Assembly: GCF_046054195.1 (NCBI RefSeq)
Contig: NZ_JBEQCS010000022.1
Location: 9,046-73,045, forward strand
DNA: 64,000 bases
Direction: 5' to 3'
From: Celerinatantimonas sp046054195
GTDB lineage: Bacteria > Pseudomonadota > Gammaproteobacteria > Enterobacterales > Celerinatantimonadaceae
Part shown: positions 8,935 through 16,814 of the stretch, piece by piece
How positions within the stretch are numbered: the stretch's first letter is position 1
How the letters are laid out: every line of letters begins with the position of its first letter
The notes under the pieces: generated by a model
The model's database searches: none
The model's input: only the letters and a program-made list of their open reading frames with translations
Told to the model about the DNA's origin: nothing
Translations under genes and position numbers: made by a program

Positions 8935-9551
8935 TCAAGAAAAAGTTATCAAAACACATATTTTACTGACTTAAGAATCAATAATATCGGGACTCCAAGG
9001 TAAACGCTGATATCCAAGACTTTGGGGGCTCAAGCGTTAATAAAGTCGTCAATACTGCATTCTGTCTACCAGTTAATCCAGCGTCCTATGGAAGAGTGGA
9101 CAGTAGCCAGAATGGTAAGGCCTGATATAAATAGATACTCTTTATGGTAAAAATGTAACCAAACTATAAAGGGGAATAACCTCAAGATTGCCATATGAGA
9201 CTAAAGTAGTGATCAAAAAATTGACAATCACTTTGGAGGTTATCCATACATTTTATTATCCAAAATAAAACAGTTTCGGTATAACTTCTCGCTCATTTCA
9301 GTCCAAAAAACAGCTATAAAAGATTAGGCTTTATTACCCACCGATAATTAATATGTTTGAGAATGTTGTATCTACCCGTGGCTAACGGTATCTCATTAAG
9401 GAAGATGTGGACAATCTACAATGTACAAACTCTATTGTTCCAAAACATTAAGTTATTAATGTCTTCACAGAATGTACCATGTTCAAAATGTATTTAATTT
9501 AAATAAAATTTAACCACCAAAGAGCAACACCCCTAATAAATTAAGCCAATA
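8935..9551. other. Intergenic stretch, 617 bp, no gene seen
   Basis: Between the CGNR regulator and the nupC terminator. No credible open frame. It holds the imperfect long inverted repeat at 9173-9245, listed separately. Minus-strand frames without start codons near 9000-9130 look like chance or decayed sequence. Confidence 0.4.
9173..9245. repeat. Long imperfect hairpin
   Basis: Outer arms ATAACCTC (9176-9183) and GAGGTTAT (9236-9243) pair exactly and extend outward with one bulge (GGA/TCC). Inner arms AGTGAT (9208-9213) and ATCACT (9227-9232) also pair. Together they give a 73-nt interrupted stem. It could be a small non-coding RNA, a REP-like element or a relic of a mobile element. Confidence 0.4.
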
Positions 9552-9578
9552 AAAAAGGTCAGCAATGCTGACCTTTTT
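9552..9578 (-). terminator. Terminator of nupC
   Basis: AAAAAGGTCAGC / GCTGACCTTTTT is a perfect 12-bp stem with a 3-base loop. It lies 20 bp after the nupC stop and works with T tracts on both strands. Confidence 0.9.
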
Positions 9579-9598
9579 AAAAGTGTATAACCGTTTAT

Positions 9599-10858
9599 TT
9601 AGTGAATAAATAATCCGGCGATCGCCGCACTCATCAAGTTAGAGAGCGTCCCGGCAATAATCGCTTTTATACCAAGACCGGCCATTTCATGACGGCGATT
9701 AGGAGCCATCCCGCCAAGACCGCCCAACAAAATCGCAATGGAGCTAATGTTGGCAAATCCGCATAAGGCAAAGGTAATAATGGCTCGCGTGTGGGTTGTC
9801 ATAATGGCATGAGTTGCAGCAACAAGTTGAGTGCCATTGATATAAGGCACTAAGTGGCTGTATGCCACAAATTCATTTACAACAATTTTTTCACCGATAA
9901 ACGAACCGGCCACAACTGCTTCATGCCATGGCACACCGATTAAGAACGCAACAGGTGCAAATATCCAACCGAGAATCAGCTGAATGGTCAGGTGATCCAC
10001 GCCAAACCAGCCACCGATGCCAGCTAGAATCATATTTAATAGTGCAATAATACCGATAAATGCCAGCAACATAGCACCGACGTTCAGCGCCAGCGACATC
10101 CCCGATGAAGCACCAGATGCCGCAGCATCGATAACATTGACACTTTTTTCGGTCTGGGCCAATGTGCCTTCAATATCATCGTTATATTTTTGTGTTTCTG
10201 GCACAATCATTTTAGCCATCAGCAAACCGCCCGGAGCTGACATAAATGATGCAGCGATCAAATACTCAAGTTTGACCCCTAATCCCGCGTAACCTGCCAA
10301 TGTTGAGCCAGCAACAGATGCCAAGCCACCGACCATCACAGCAAACAACTCAGAACGAGTCATTTTGGCAATAAATGGACGCACAACCAATGGTGCTTCA
10401 GTCTGGCCCATAAAGATATTAGCCGTTGCTGAAAGCGATTCGGTACGGCTAGTTCTTAAGCAAAACCGTAAGAAACCACCAATAATTCGGATAACCCACT
10501 GCATGATGCCTAGATGATATAAGACGGTAATTAATGAGGAGAAAAAGACAATTAACGGCAGCACTTGGGCTGCAAAAATAAAGCCTAAACCTGCTTTATC
10601 TGCGGCTTTTGTTGCTAAGCCACCGAAGAGAAAAGTCATCCCAGCTTGAGCGGCATCAATCACTACCTGCACGCCGCTGGCCATATCACCCAAAACAGTT
10701 TTACCGCTATCGCTAAATAAAACTAAAACACCAATACCAAACTGAATAATAAAAGCCAGTCCGACAGTCCTTAACCGAATCGCTTTGCGGTTTTCTGATA
10801 ATAGGTAAGCAATAAACAACAACACAGCCATACCTATTAGACTCATCAATACATTCAT
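9599..10858 (-). CDS. nupC: Concentrative nucleoside transporter NupC family
   Basis: Cation-coupled nucleoside importer of the inner membrane. The 419 residues match the length of the structurally known Vibrio cholerae CNT. The hallmarks are GQTEAPLVVRPF near residue 152, the second re-entrant loop with a conserved Glu (GEKIVVNEF) near 310, and FANISSIAI near 365. About eight transmembrane segments plus hairpins are visible. It is monocistronic with its own terminator. Its position near add-deoA-deoB, as in vibrios, suggests joint work: uptake followed by breakdown. Confidence 0.95.
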   Translation of the reverse strand: MNVLMSLIGMAVLLFIAYLLSENRKAIRLRTVGLAFIIQFGIGVLVLFSDSGKTVLGDMASGVQVVIDAAQAGMTFLFGGLATKAADKAGLGFIFAAQVLPLIVFFSSLITVLYHLGIMQWVIRIIGGFLRFCLRTSRTESLSATANIFMGQTEAPLVVRPFIAKMTRSELFAVMVGGLASVAGSTLAGYAGLGVKLEYLIAASFMSAPGGLLMAKMIVPETQKYNDDIEGTLAQTEKSVNVIDAAASGASSGMSLALNVGAMLLAFIGIIALLNMILAGIGGWFGVDHLTIQLILGWIFAPVAFLIGVPWHEAVVAGSFIGEKIVVNEFVAYSHLVPYINGTQLVAATHAIMTTHTRAIITFALCGFANISSIAILLGGLGGMAPNRRHEMAGLGIKAIIAGTLSNLMSAAIAGLFIH

Positions 10859-11036
10859 CTTGAAGTTCCGATAGTCAAAATAGATTTATGAAGGGAATTT
10901 TTGGCGAGATAATCCAACAAGGAAAGCTCGTTGGAAGTATATTTTGCCTGAAAAACACACTGAAGCCAAACGGGTAAAACTGTGTTAAATAACCAATTCA
11001 GGGAGATTTAAGTTAAAAGGCCACAAAATTAAAAAT

Positions 11037-11798
11037 TTAGGAAGTAAAAAAGACATCCTCACTATTTTTGTATAAAATTTCAGATAAAAATTTTGCATCT
11101 TCAGCCAAAACAGAGCTAAGTGTTTCAAAAATGTAACCAATAGCAGCGGGAGTATTCTCCCCTTTACGCTGACCAACAATCGGCATGTCTGGAGAGTCAG
11201 TCTCAAGCACTAGATGTTGAACACCAATTTGCGCAATGACTGAGCGTAAATTCTCGCCTCTTGGCCAAGTGATCGCCCCTCCAATGCCGAGCTTAAAACC
11301 AAGCTCAATAAAATGTTTTGCTTGAATAAGCGAGCCTTGAAAGGCATGGATCACCCCGCCACGGGACAAAGGATAACGCTTTAAAATTGAATAGACTTCA
11401 TCGTTCATCCGGACACTGTGAATGGTCACTGGCAGAGAAAACTGCTGGGCCAATTGCAGTTGATAGATAAACACCTCTTTTTGACGTTCGATGGTGTCTT
11501 TAAAACGCCTATCTAAGCCGCATTCACCAATTGCCACCAATTGCTGACAGAAACGTGCCACCCACTGCGCAAGCTCTTCTTTTTGGGCGAAACCATCACT
11601 GAAGCATGGATGAATTCCAAGGGCAGGAAAAATGTGCTCATACTGCTCACTTAAGTTTATCACCCGCTGCCAATTTTCAGGGCCAACAGATGGCACAATA
11701 AAGTGCTCAACCCCCACTGAATGCCATTGGGCTAAATGCTCATCGAGCGGTTCAAAACACTTAAAATCAATATGGCAGTGCGTATCTATGAAGACGAT
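11037..11798 (-). CDS. yjjV: TatD-family metal hydrolase YjjV, non-standard start
   Basis: TatD-type metal-dependent DNase/hydrolase most like E. coli YjjV (GGAITWPR and LETDSPDMP match its GGTITYPR and LETDAPDMP). The metal-binding start FIDTHCHIDF is encoded at 11795-11766, in frame with the rest, but the frame between the stop at 11813-11811 and this motif has no ATG, GTG, TTG or CTG. The first standard start is the GTG at 11717, which would delete the HxH ligands. AAGGAG lies 8 bases before an ATC at 11798, giving 253 residues, close to YjjV's 259. An ATA at 11789 overlaps the TAG of the upstream small gene. So it has a non-canonical start, a sequence error, or a true truncation. Confidence 0.8.
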   Translation of the reverse strand: MVFIDTHCHIDFKCFEPLDEHLAQWHSVGVEHFIVPSVGPENWQRVINLSEQYEHIFPALGIHPCFSDGFAQKEELAQWVARFCQQLVAIGECGLDRRFKDTIERQKEVFIYQLQLAQQFSLPVTIHSVRMNDEVYSILKRYPLSRGGVIHAFQGSLIQAKHFIELGFKLGIGGAITWPRGENLRSVIAQIGVQHLVLETDSPDMPIVGQRKGENTPAAIGYIFETLSSVLAEDAKFLSEILYKNSEDVFFTS

Positions 11799-11959
11799 GA
11801 ATGGGACTCCTTATCCGATGCTTGTTTATCCACTTTTTTATCTTTGACAGCCTCACCAATATTTGCGCAAGGACAAACATAAGCACTCAACCCCAAGCGT
11901 GCTAATAAGCTGTCATAACGCGCGATAAGTTGCCGAGCTTTAGAAACTAGTTTAATCAT
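11786..11959 (-). CDS. Small 57-residue protein upstream of yjjV
   Basis: ATG at 11959 with an excellent ribosome site (GGAGGA, 5 bases upstream). It encodes a basic amphipathic N-terminus (MIKLVSKARQLIARYDSLL), a central SAYVCPC motif with Cys29 and Cys31, and a charged Lys/Asp/Ser tail ending in four serines. The stop TAG lies inside the start region of yjjV, so the two are translationally coupled. The pattern of a short IARYD helix, then a Cys-Pro motif, recalls the small DUF5363-type proteins of vibrios, but that is a guess. Function unknown. Confidence 0.75.
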   Translation of the reverse strand: MIKLVSKARQLIARYDSLLARLGLSAYVCPCANIGEAVKDKKVDKQASDKESHSSSS

Positions 11960-12051
11960 GAGTGTCCTCCAAATTCAAACACCTGACACTCTGAGTGTAG
12001 AAAATATTAGGGCTTTGCGCCTGATAAAGGTATTTTTCAGCTCGCATAAAA

Positions 12052-12089
12052 AAGCGTTTTAACCATCGTCACCGACAATTAAAACGCTT
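12052..12089 (-). terminator. Terminator of prfC
   Basis: AAGCGTTTTAA (12052-12062) pairs perfectly with TTAAAACGCTT (12079-12089). On the minus strand it is followed by TTTTTT. It lies 66 bp after the prfC stop. Confidence 0.75.
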
Positions 12090-12154
12090 GTTTTCATCTC
12101 AACAGCCTACAAGAGAAACTCGACTAAAAAGATATCTCTCGGTTAGCTCAAAGA

Positions 12155-13744
12155 CTAATGTTCACGAGTCTTAAAGAACTCAATTTCTGGATGACGCTCA
12201 ATTGCTAAATTCAAGTTAACCATTGTCGGAGCCAAATAAGTTAAGTTATCAGCCCCATCTAGAGCCAAATGTTCAAAGGCTTTGCGCTGGAATTCATCTA
12301 ATTTACGAGGATCCTCGCATGAACACCAACGTGCTGTTGCGATATGAATCGCTTCATAAATCGCTTCCACTTTATACTCAGTTTTAAGCCGATGAACGAC
12401 CACATCAAACTGCAAAACCCCAACGGCACCAACGATCAGATCGTTGTTTCGAAGAGGTCGAAAGACCTGCACAGCCCCCTCTTCAGAAAGTTGAATCAGC
12501 CCTTTTTGCAACTGTTTTTGCTTCAATGGATCTTTTAAACGGATCCGGCGGAACATCTCTGGAGCAAAGTTAGGAATACCACCAAACTTAAATTTGTCGC
12601 CCTGAGTGAACGTATCACCAATCTGAATTGTGCCATGGTTATGCAAACCAATAATATCGCCAGCAATCGCCCGCTCAGCAGCGCTGCGATCGCCCGCCAT
12701 AAAGGTAACCGCATCAGAGATGCTGACATCTTTACCCAAACGCACATGGTGCATCTTCATGCCTTTGGTATATTCCCCTGAAACAACGCGCATAAACGCG
12801 ATACGGTCACGATGTTTCGGGTCCATATTGGCCTGGATTTTAAAGATAAAACCACTGAATTTTTCATCTTGCGCGGTAACTTCACCGACATCGCTATGAC
12901 GAGGTTTCGGTGCTGGCGCCCATTGGGTTAGACCATCCAACATATGGTCGACACCAAAGTTACCCAAGGCTGTACCAAAAAATACAGGGGTCAGTTCACC
13001 GGCTAAAAATAGCTCTTCATCAAATTCATTCGATGCACCAATCACCAGCTCCAGTTCGTCACGCAGTGATTCAGCCAGTGATGAGCCAATCGCTTGCTCA
13101 ACTTGCGGATTATCTAACCCTTCAATCACTCGTTTCTCTTGAATGATATGACCTTGACCGCTCTTATAAAGAATAATCTCATCACGCTGAATGTGATAAA
13201 CGCCTTTGAACTCTTTCCCACAGCCAATTGGCCAAGTGATTGGAGCACAAGCAATTTTTAACTCATCTTCAACTTCATCAAGCAGCTCCATCGGATCGCG
13301 AGTATCGCGGTCCAATTTGTTCATAAAGGTGATAATAGGTGTGTCACGCAGCCGAGTCACTTCCATCAGCTTACGAGTCCTATCTTCGACACCTTTAGCC
13401 GCATCAATCACCATCAAACATGAGTCAACCGCAGTCAGAGTACGATACGTATCTTCTGAGAAATCTTCGTGTCCCGGAGTATCGAGCAAGTTCACAATGC
13501 AATCAGCATAAGGAAACTGCATCACCGAGGTGGTCACCGAGATCCCTCGTTCCTGCTCCATCTGCATCCAGTCAGATTTAGCGTGGTGATCGCTGCCCCG
13601 CCCTTTTACGGTTCCGGCTGTCTGGATAGCGTGTCCAAACAGAAGCACTTTTTCAGTAATCGTTGTTTTACCCGCATCCGGGTGGGAGATAATCGCAAAG
13701 GTACGGCGATGAGCGATCTCCTGCGCTAAATTGGCATCAGACAT
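12155..13744 (-). CDS. prfC: Peptide chain release factor 3
   Basis: Translational GTPase that recycles RF1/RF2 from the ribosome after termination. The 529 residues equal the E. coli protein. The G1 motif AHPDAGKTT (SHPDAGKTTITEK) is at residues 20-32, the switch II region DTPGHEDF near 90, and NKLDRD near 143. Domains II and III follow without breaks. It is monocistronic. The neighbourhood prfC - small gene - yjjV is like that of E. coli, where prfC, osmY and yjjV are close together. Confidence 0.98.
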   Translation of the reverse strand: MSDANLAQEIAHRRTFAIISHPDAGKTTITEKVLLFGHAIQTAGTVKGRGSDHHAKSDWMQMEQERGISVTTSVMQFPYADCIVNLLDTPGHEDFSEDTYRTLTAVDSCLMVIDAAKGVEDRTRKLMEVTRLRDTPIITFMNKLDRDTRDPMELLDEVEDELKIACAPITWPIGCGKEFKGVYHIQRDEIILYKSGQGHIIQEKRVIEGLDNPQVEQAIGSSLAESLRDELELVIGASNEFDEELFLAGELTPVFFGTALGNFGVDHMLDGLTQWAPAPKPRHSDVGEVTAQDEKFSGFIFKIQANMDPKHRDRIAFMRVVSGEYTKGMKMHHVRLGKDVSISDAVTFMAGDRSAAERAIAGDIIGLHNHGTIQIGDTFTQGDKFKFGGIPNFAPEMFRRIRLKDPLKQKQLQKGLIQLSEEGAVQVFRPLRNNDLIVGAVGVLQFDVVVHRLKTEYKVEAIYEAIHIATARWCSCEDPRKLDEFQRKAFEHLALDGADNLTYLAPTMVNLNLAIERHPEIEFFKTREH

Positions 13745-13952
13745 AGTTTTGATTAAAACCTAAGCAATAATCGTTTGGCGAACCACTCGCCAACAGGTAT
13801 TAAATAATGTGGGCAATTATACTGATCGCGCACAAAAGTGCACGAGAGCATTTTATCGCCGTTCTCTCATTTGCAAAAACATCGGGTTTTTAAGGAAAAT
13901 CACCTGACAATCAAGCCAGCAAAAAGTTAATTTTCAGATGATAAATATAGAA

Positions 13953-13990
13953 GAGCCACTGACATTGGTTTGCAACCATGTCAGTGGCTC
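13953..13990 (-). terminator. Terminator of ybdL
   Basis: GAGCCACTGACAT and ATGTCAGTGGCTC form a perfect 13-bp stem with a 12-base loop (which itself contains TGG/CCA). On the minus strand it is followed by TTCTATATTT. It lies 11 bp after the ybdL stop. Confidence 0.75.
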
Positions 13991-14001
13991 AAAAAGATAA
14001 G

Positions 14002-15156
14002 TTAGATTTTCTGTAAACGCGCAGCGGCGGCGTCTAACGTACTTTCTTTCTTGGCAAAACACAAACGAATCAGTTTGTGATCAAAAGGCTGACCACAGAA
14101 TACCGACAGTGGAATAGCTGCAACGCCAACTTCTTCGGTGAGCCACAAACAAAAATCCACATCACTCATATCTGAAATAGCGCTGTAGTCCACAACCAGA
14201 TAATAAGTGCCCTGACATGGCAGGACTTTGAATCGGCTGTTTGAGAGCGCATCAATAAAGCGATCGCGTTTTGCTCGATAAAACTCAGGTAATTCACGAT
14301 AATGTTCTGGCTGGGCATTAAGCATATCGGCCAAAGCTAACTGTGCTGGCGTATTGACGGCAAAGGTCAAAAACTGATGGACTTTGCGGATCTCACTGCT
14401 GATATAATCAGGAGCGATGCAATAACCGACTTTCCAACCTGTCATATGAAACGTTTTACCAAAAGACGAGACAGCCACAGCGCGCTCTTTTAACTGTTCA
14501 TGGCTCTGTACGCCAACATGTCCGCCAGGGGCATAACAGATATGTTCGTACACCTCATCGCTTAGCACGTAAATAGATGTATCTTTAATAGCCTGCCAGA
14601 GCGATTCAAAATCACTCGCATGCCAAAGCGTCCCAGTTGGGTTATGTGGCGTATTTAAAATCACCAGCCGAGTCTTATCGCTCACCAAGTTTGCAAATGA
14701 GTGCCAATCGACACGAAACTCTGGTGGCTGCAAAGCTAAACGTTTTAAGACACCACCTGAGAGTTCAACGGCTGGCGCGTAGCTGTCATAACTGGGATCA
14801 AAACAGATCACTTCATCACCCGGGCGAACTAATGCAGTAATCGCTGCATACAATGCCTCGGTAGCACCAGCGGTTACGGTAATTTGACTATCGGCATCAA
14901 TATCATAGTCATACAGCTCTTTGTTTTTCTTGGCGATAGCTTCACGCAGCGATTGAGCACCAGTCATCGGTGCATATTGGTTTTCACCTTGTGCAACATG
15001 ATAAGCCAGTTGCTCTTGCAGATATTTAGGGCCATCGAAATCGGGAAAGCCTTGCGATAGATTAATCGCTTGATGTTTTTGTGCCAACGCGCTCATTTGC
15101 GTGAAAATTGTGGTTCCCAAGGATGGCAATTTGGAATCCAGAGAAAGCTTGGCCAT
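14002..15156 (-). CDS. ybdL: PLP-dependent methionine aminotransferase YbdL
   Basis: Class I/II aminotransferase very close to E. coli YbdL, which transaminates methionine and aromatic amino acids. The start is placed at 15156 (MAKLSLDSKLP), giving 384 residues; an upstream ATG at 15168 overlaps the Shine-Dalgarno ATGGAG and adds only four residues. INLSQGFPDFDGP is at about 31-43, NTPHNPTG binds the cofactor near 167, SDEVYEH near 197, and the PLP lysine is in SSFGKTFHMTGW near 230. It is cytoplasmic and monocistronic. Confidence 0.95.
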   Translation of the reverse strand: MAKLSLDSKLPSLGTTIFTQMSALAQKHQAINLSQGFPDFDGPKYLQEQLAYHVAQGENQYAPMTGAQSLREAIAKKNKELYDYDIDADSQITVTAGATEALYAAITALVRPGDEVICFDPSYDSYAPAVELSGGVLKRLALQPPEFRVDWHSFANLVSDKTRLVILNTPHNPTGTLWHASDFESLWQAIKDTSIYVLSDEVYEHICYAPGGHVGVQSHEQLKERAVAVSSFGKTFHMTGWKVGYCIAPDYISSEIRKVHQFLTFAVNTPAQLALADMLNAQPEHYRELPEFYRAKRDRFIDALSNSRFKVLPCQGTYYLVVDYSAISDMSDVDFCLWLTEEVGVAAIPLSVFCGQPFDHKLIRLCFAKKESTLDAAAARLQKI

Positions 15157-15311
15157 TAATAACTCCATGAAGTACGCCAGATATGCCTGTTACTATATCA
15201 CGACGACCATTTTTAGCAATCAAGCCATATAGACGTCTAAATAAAAATTTCTAGAAAATGCTAAGATAAAAACACGCATTAACATGAGTTTTATATTCAA
15301 AGGAGAAGTAG

Positions 15312-15860
15312 ATGAAAAGATGGCTACTGAGTACACTGGCACTCTTGCTGTTAGCTGGTTGTACGAGTCTGCCCAAAGGTGTGCAACCCATTAAGGACTT
15401 TCATTCACAGCGCTACCTTGGTAAATGGTATGAGATTGCACGCCTTGACCATAGTTTTGAATCTGGGCTTAGTCACGTGAGCGCCACATATAGTCTTCGT
15501 GATGATGGCGGAATAAAGGTTATTAATCGAGGTTATTCCACCTCGGATAAAAAATGGAGCCAAGCCGTTGGTAAAGCCTATTTTGTACGCTCAAAAAATG
15601 AAGGCTATCTAAAAGTCTCTTTCTTTGGACCATTTTACGGCACATATGCTATTGTCGATTTAGACAGCGACTATCGTTATTCCCTCGTTGCAGGGCCAAA
15701 TAAAGATTACTTATGGATATTATCGCGCACACCGACACTTCCCAGTGCAACCCTAGAAAAGTTAATTAATGAGGCAAAATCACTTGGGTTTAACACCCAT
15801 CAGCTGATCATGGTCGATCAACAGACCAAAGTGCCAGAACCTGCGGAATCTAAAAAATAA
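15312..15860 (+). CDS. blc: Outer membrane lipocalin lipoprotein Blc
   Basis: A 182-residue lipocalin. The signal peptide MKRWLLSTLALLLLAGC ends in a lipobox with Cys17, so the mature protein is a lipoprotein; residue +2 is Thr, which favours the outer membrane. The lipocalin signature RYLGKWYEIARLDHSFE follows at about 34-50, and YLWILSRTP near 138 is the second conserved block. E. coli Blc binds lysophospholipids and fatty acids. AAGGAG precedes the ATG by 6 bases. It is monocistronic with a terminator overlapping its stop. Confidence 0.95.
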   Translation: MKRWLLSTLALLLLAGCTSLPKGVQPIKDFHSQRYLGKWYEIARLDHSFESGLSHVSATYSLRDDGGIKVINRGYSTSDKKWSQAVGKAYFVRSKNEGYLKVSFFGPFYGTYAIVDLDSDYRYSLVAGPNKDYLWILSRTPTLPSATLEKLINEAKSLGFNTHQLIMVDQQTKVPEPAESKK

Positions 15861-15880
15861 AAGCCGCATAAGCGGCTTTT
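15859..15880 (+). terminator. Terminator of blc, possibly bidirectional
   Basis: AAAAGCCGC-ATAA-GCGGCTTTT, a perfect 9-bp stem directly at the blc stop codon. The convergent isomerase gene ends at 15908, so the hairpin could serve both. Confidence 0.9.
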
Positions 15881-15907
15881 ATTGACACAGACAATGAAGC
15901 GAATGCG

Positions 15908-16543
15908 TTAGGCTAATACACTTTTCACAAAATCAGTTAATTGTGCGTCTTGGCTATTTTCTAAGAAACATTTCTGGAAACGTTCGCCGCCAACCGCAGT
16001 TTTAACGAGCTCAGGATCGAGGGCTTTAAGTCCATCTAGATAGTCTTTACCCGTTGCCTGTTTAACACTGTTTAAGATGCCAGCATTGGCTACCTGTGAA
16101 TCACGCCGTTCTGGTGGATAACCTAAACCAGTTTCACCGGTAAAGGCTTTTTCAAAGATGTAACGCAGATTCAATTCAGCGCCCCAACCAAAACCTTTAG
16201 CAAAAGGAATGGCCAGTGCATTACCGTTATTAATCTGAGCAAATAAATAAGCATCCGCAGGGTCAATACAGTAGCCACAAACAACGCCAGGATAAGCGTT
16301 AAGAGACATCAGTGCACCCTGACCCGTACCGCAACCAGCAATCACAAAATCAACCGCTTTTGAGTTCAACAGTAAGCTTGCGATAATGCCTAAGTGAATA
16401 TAGGTTAAGCGATGATCGTTATCGCCATTCATACCCACATTAAAGACCTGATGGCCTTGTTCGCTAGCCACGCCCTGCAGTTCTTTTAAAATAATTGGGT
16501 TTTTAGCCGCCTGACTAAATTCGTTCATCAACGCGATTTTCAT
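15908..16543 (-). CDS. RpiB/LacA/LacB-family sugar-phosphate isomerase
   Basis: A 211-residue member of the RpiB/LacAB fold. The catalytic region reads DFVIAGCGTGQGALM near residue 72, matching the conserved CGTG motif with the active-site Cys. The start at 16543 (MKIALMNEF) is preferred over 16582 because AAGGAG lies 8 bases upstream. It is longer than ordinary RpiB (about 150 residues) and belongs to the longer subgroup whose members act on sugar phosphates other than ribose 5-phosphate. The exact substrate is not predictable here. It is divergent from hutH but unrelated to that pathway. Confidence 0.85.
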   Translation of the reverse strand: MKIALMNEFSQAAKNPIILKELQGVASEQGHQVFNVGMNGDNDHRLTYIHLGIIASLLLNSKAVDFVIAGCGTGQGALMSLNAYPGVVCGYCIDPADAYLFAQINNGNALAIPFAKGFGWGAELNLRYIFEKAFTGETGLGYPPERRDSQVANAGILNSVKQATGKDYLDGLKALDPELVKTAVGGERFQKCFLENSQDAQLTDFVKSVLA

Positions 16544-16752
16544 TGTGCGCTCCTTTGGTCCAACTAAAAATAAATAAAACAACGTTTCAAATAAAATACC
16601 ACACTATTTTGTTTATCAGTAGCACTTTTATGTAAAGAATTCCGCACAGCTTGATCTATTTCACCTTTTTAAGTGTAAATCAGCGCACCGTTAGCAGTTT
16701 TAAACATTGATGACATTTAAATCGTGAATTTTCATCAAGAATTACTTGCAGT

Positions 16753-16762
16753 TGTATATACA
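16753..16762. promoter_or_regulatory. HutC operator upstream of hutH
   Basis: The palindromic decamer TGTATATACA lies 52 bp before the hutH start codon. The identical decamer precedes hutU at 24168 and a one-mismatch copy precedes hutF at 24326. HutC repressors are known to bind TGTATATACA-type sites and to release on urocanate. Confidence 0.75.
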
Positions 16763-16814
16763 TGTACTTATATTGAAGAGATAAAATAACAAACAAGTTG
16801 TACACGAGGACGAC

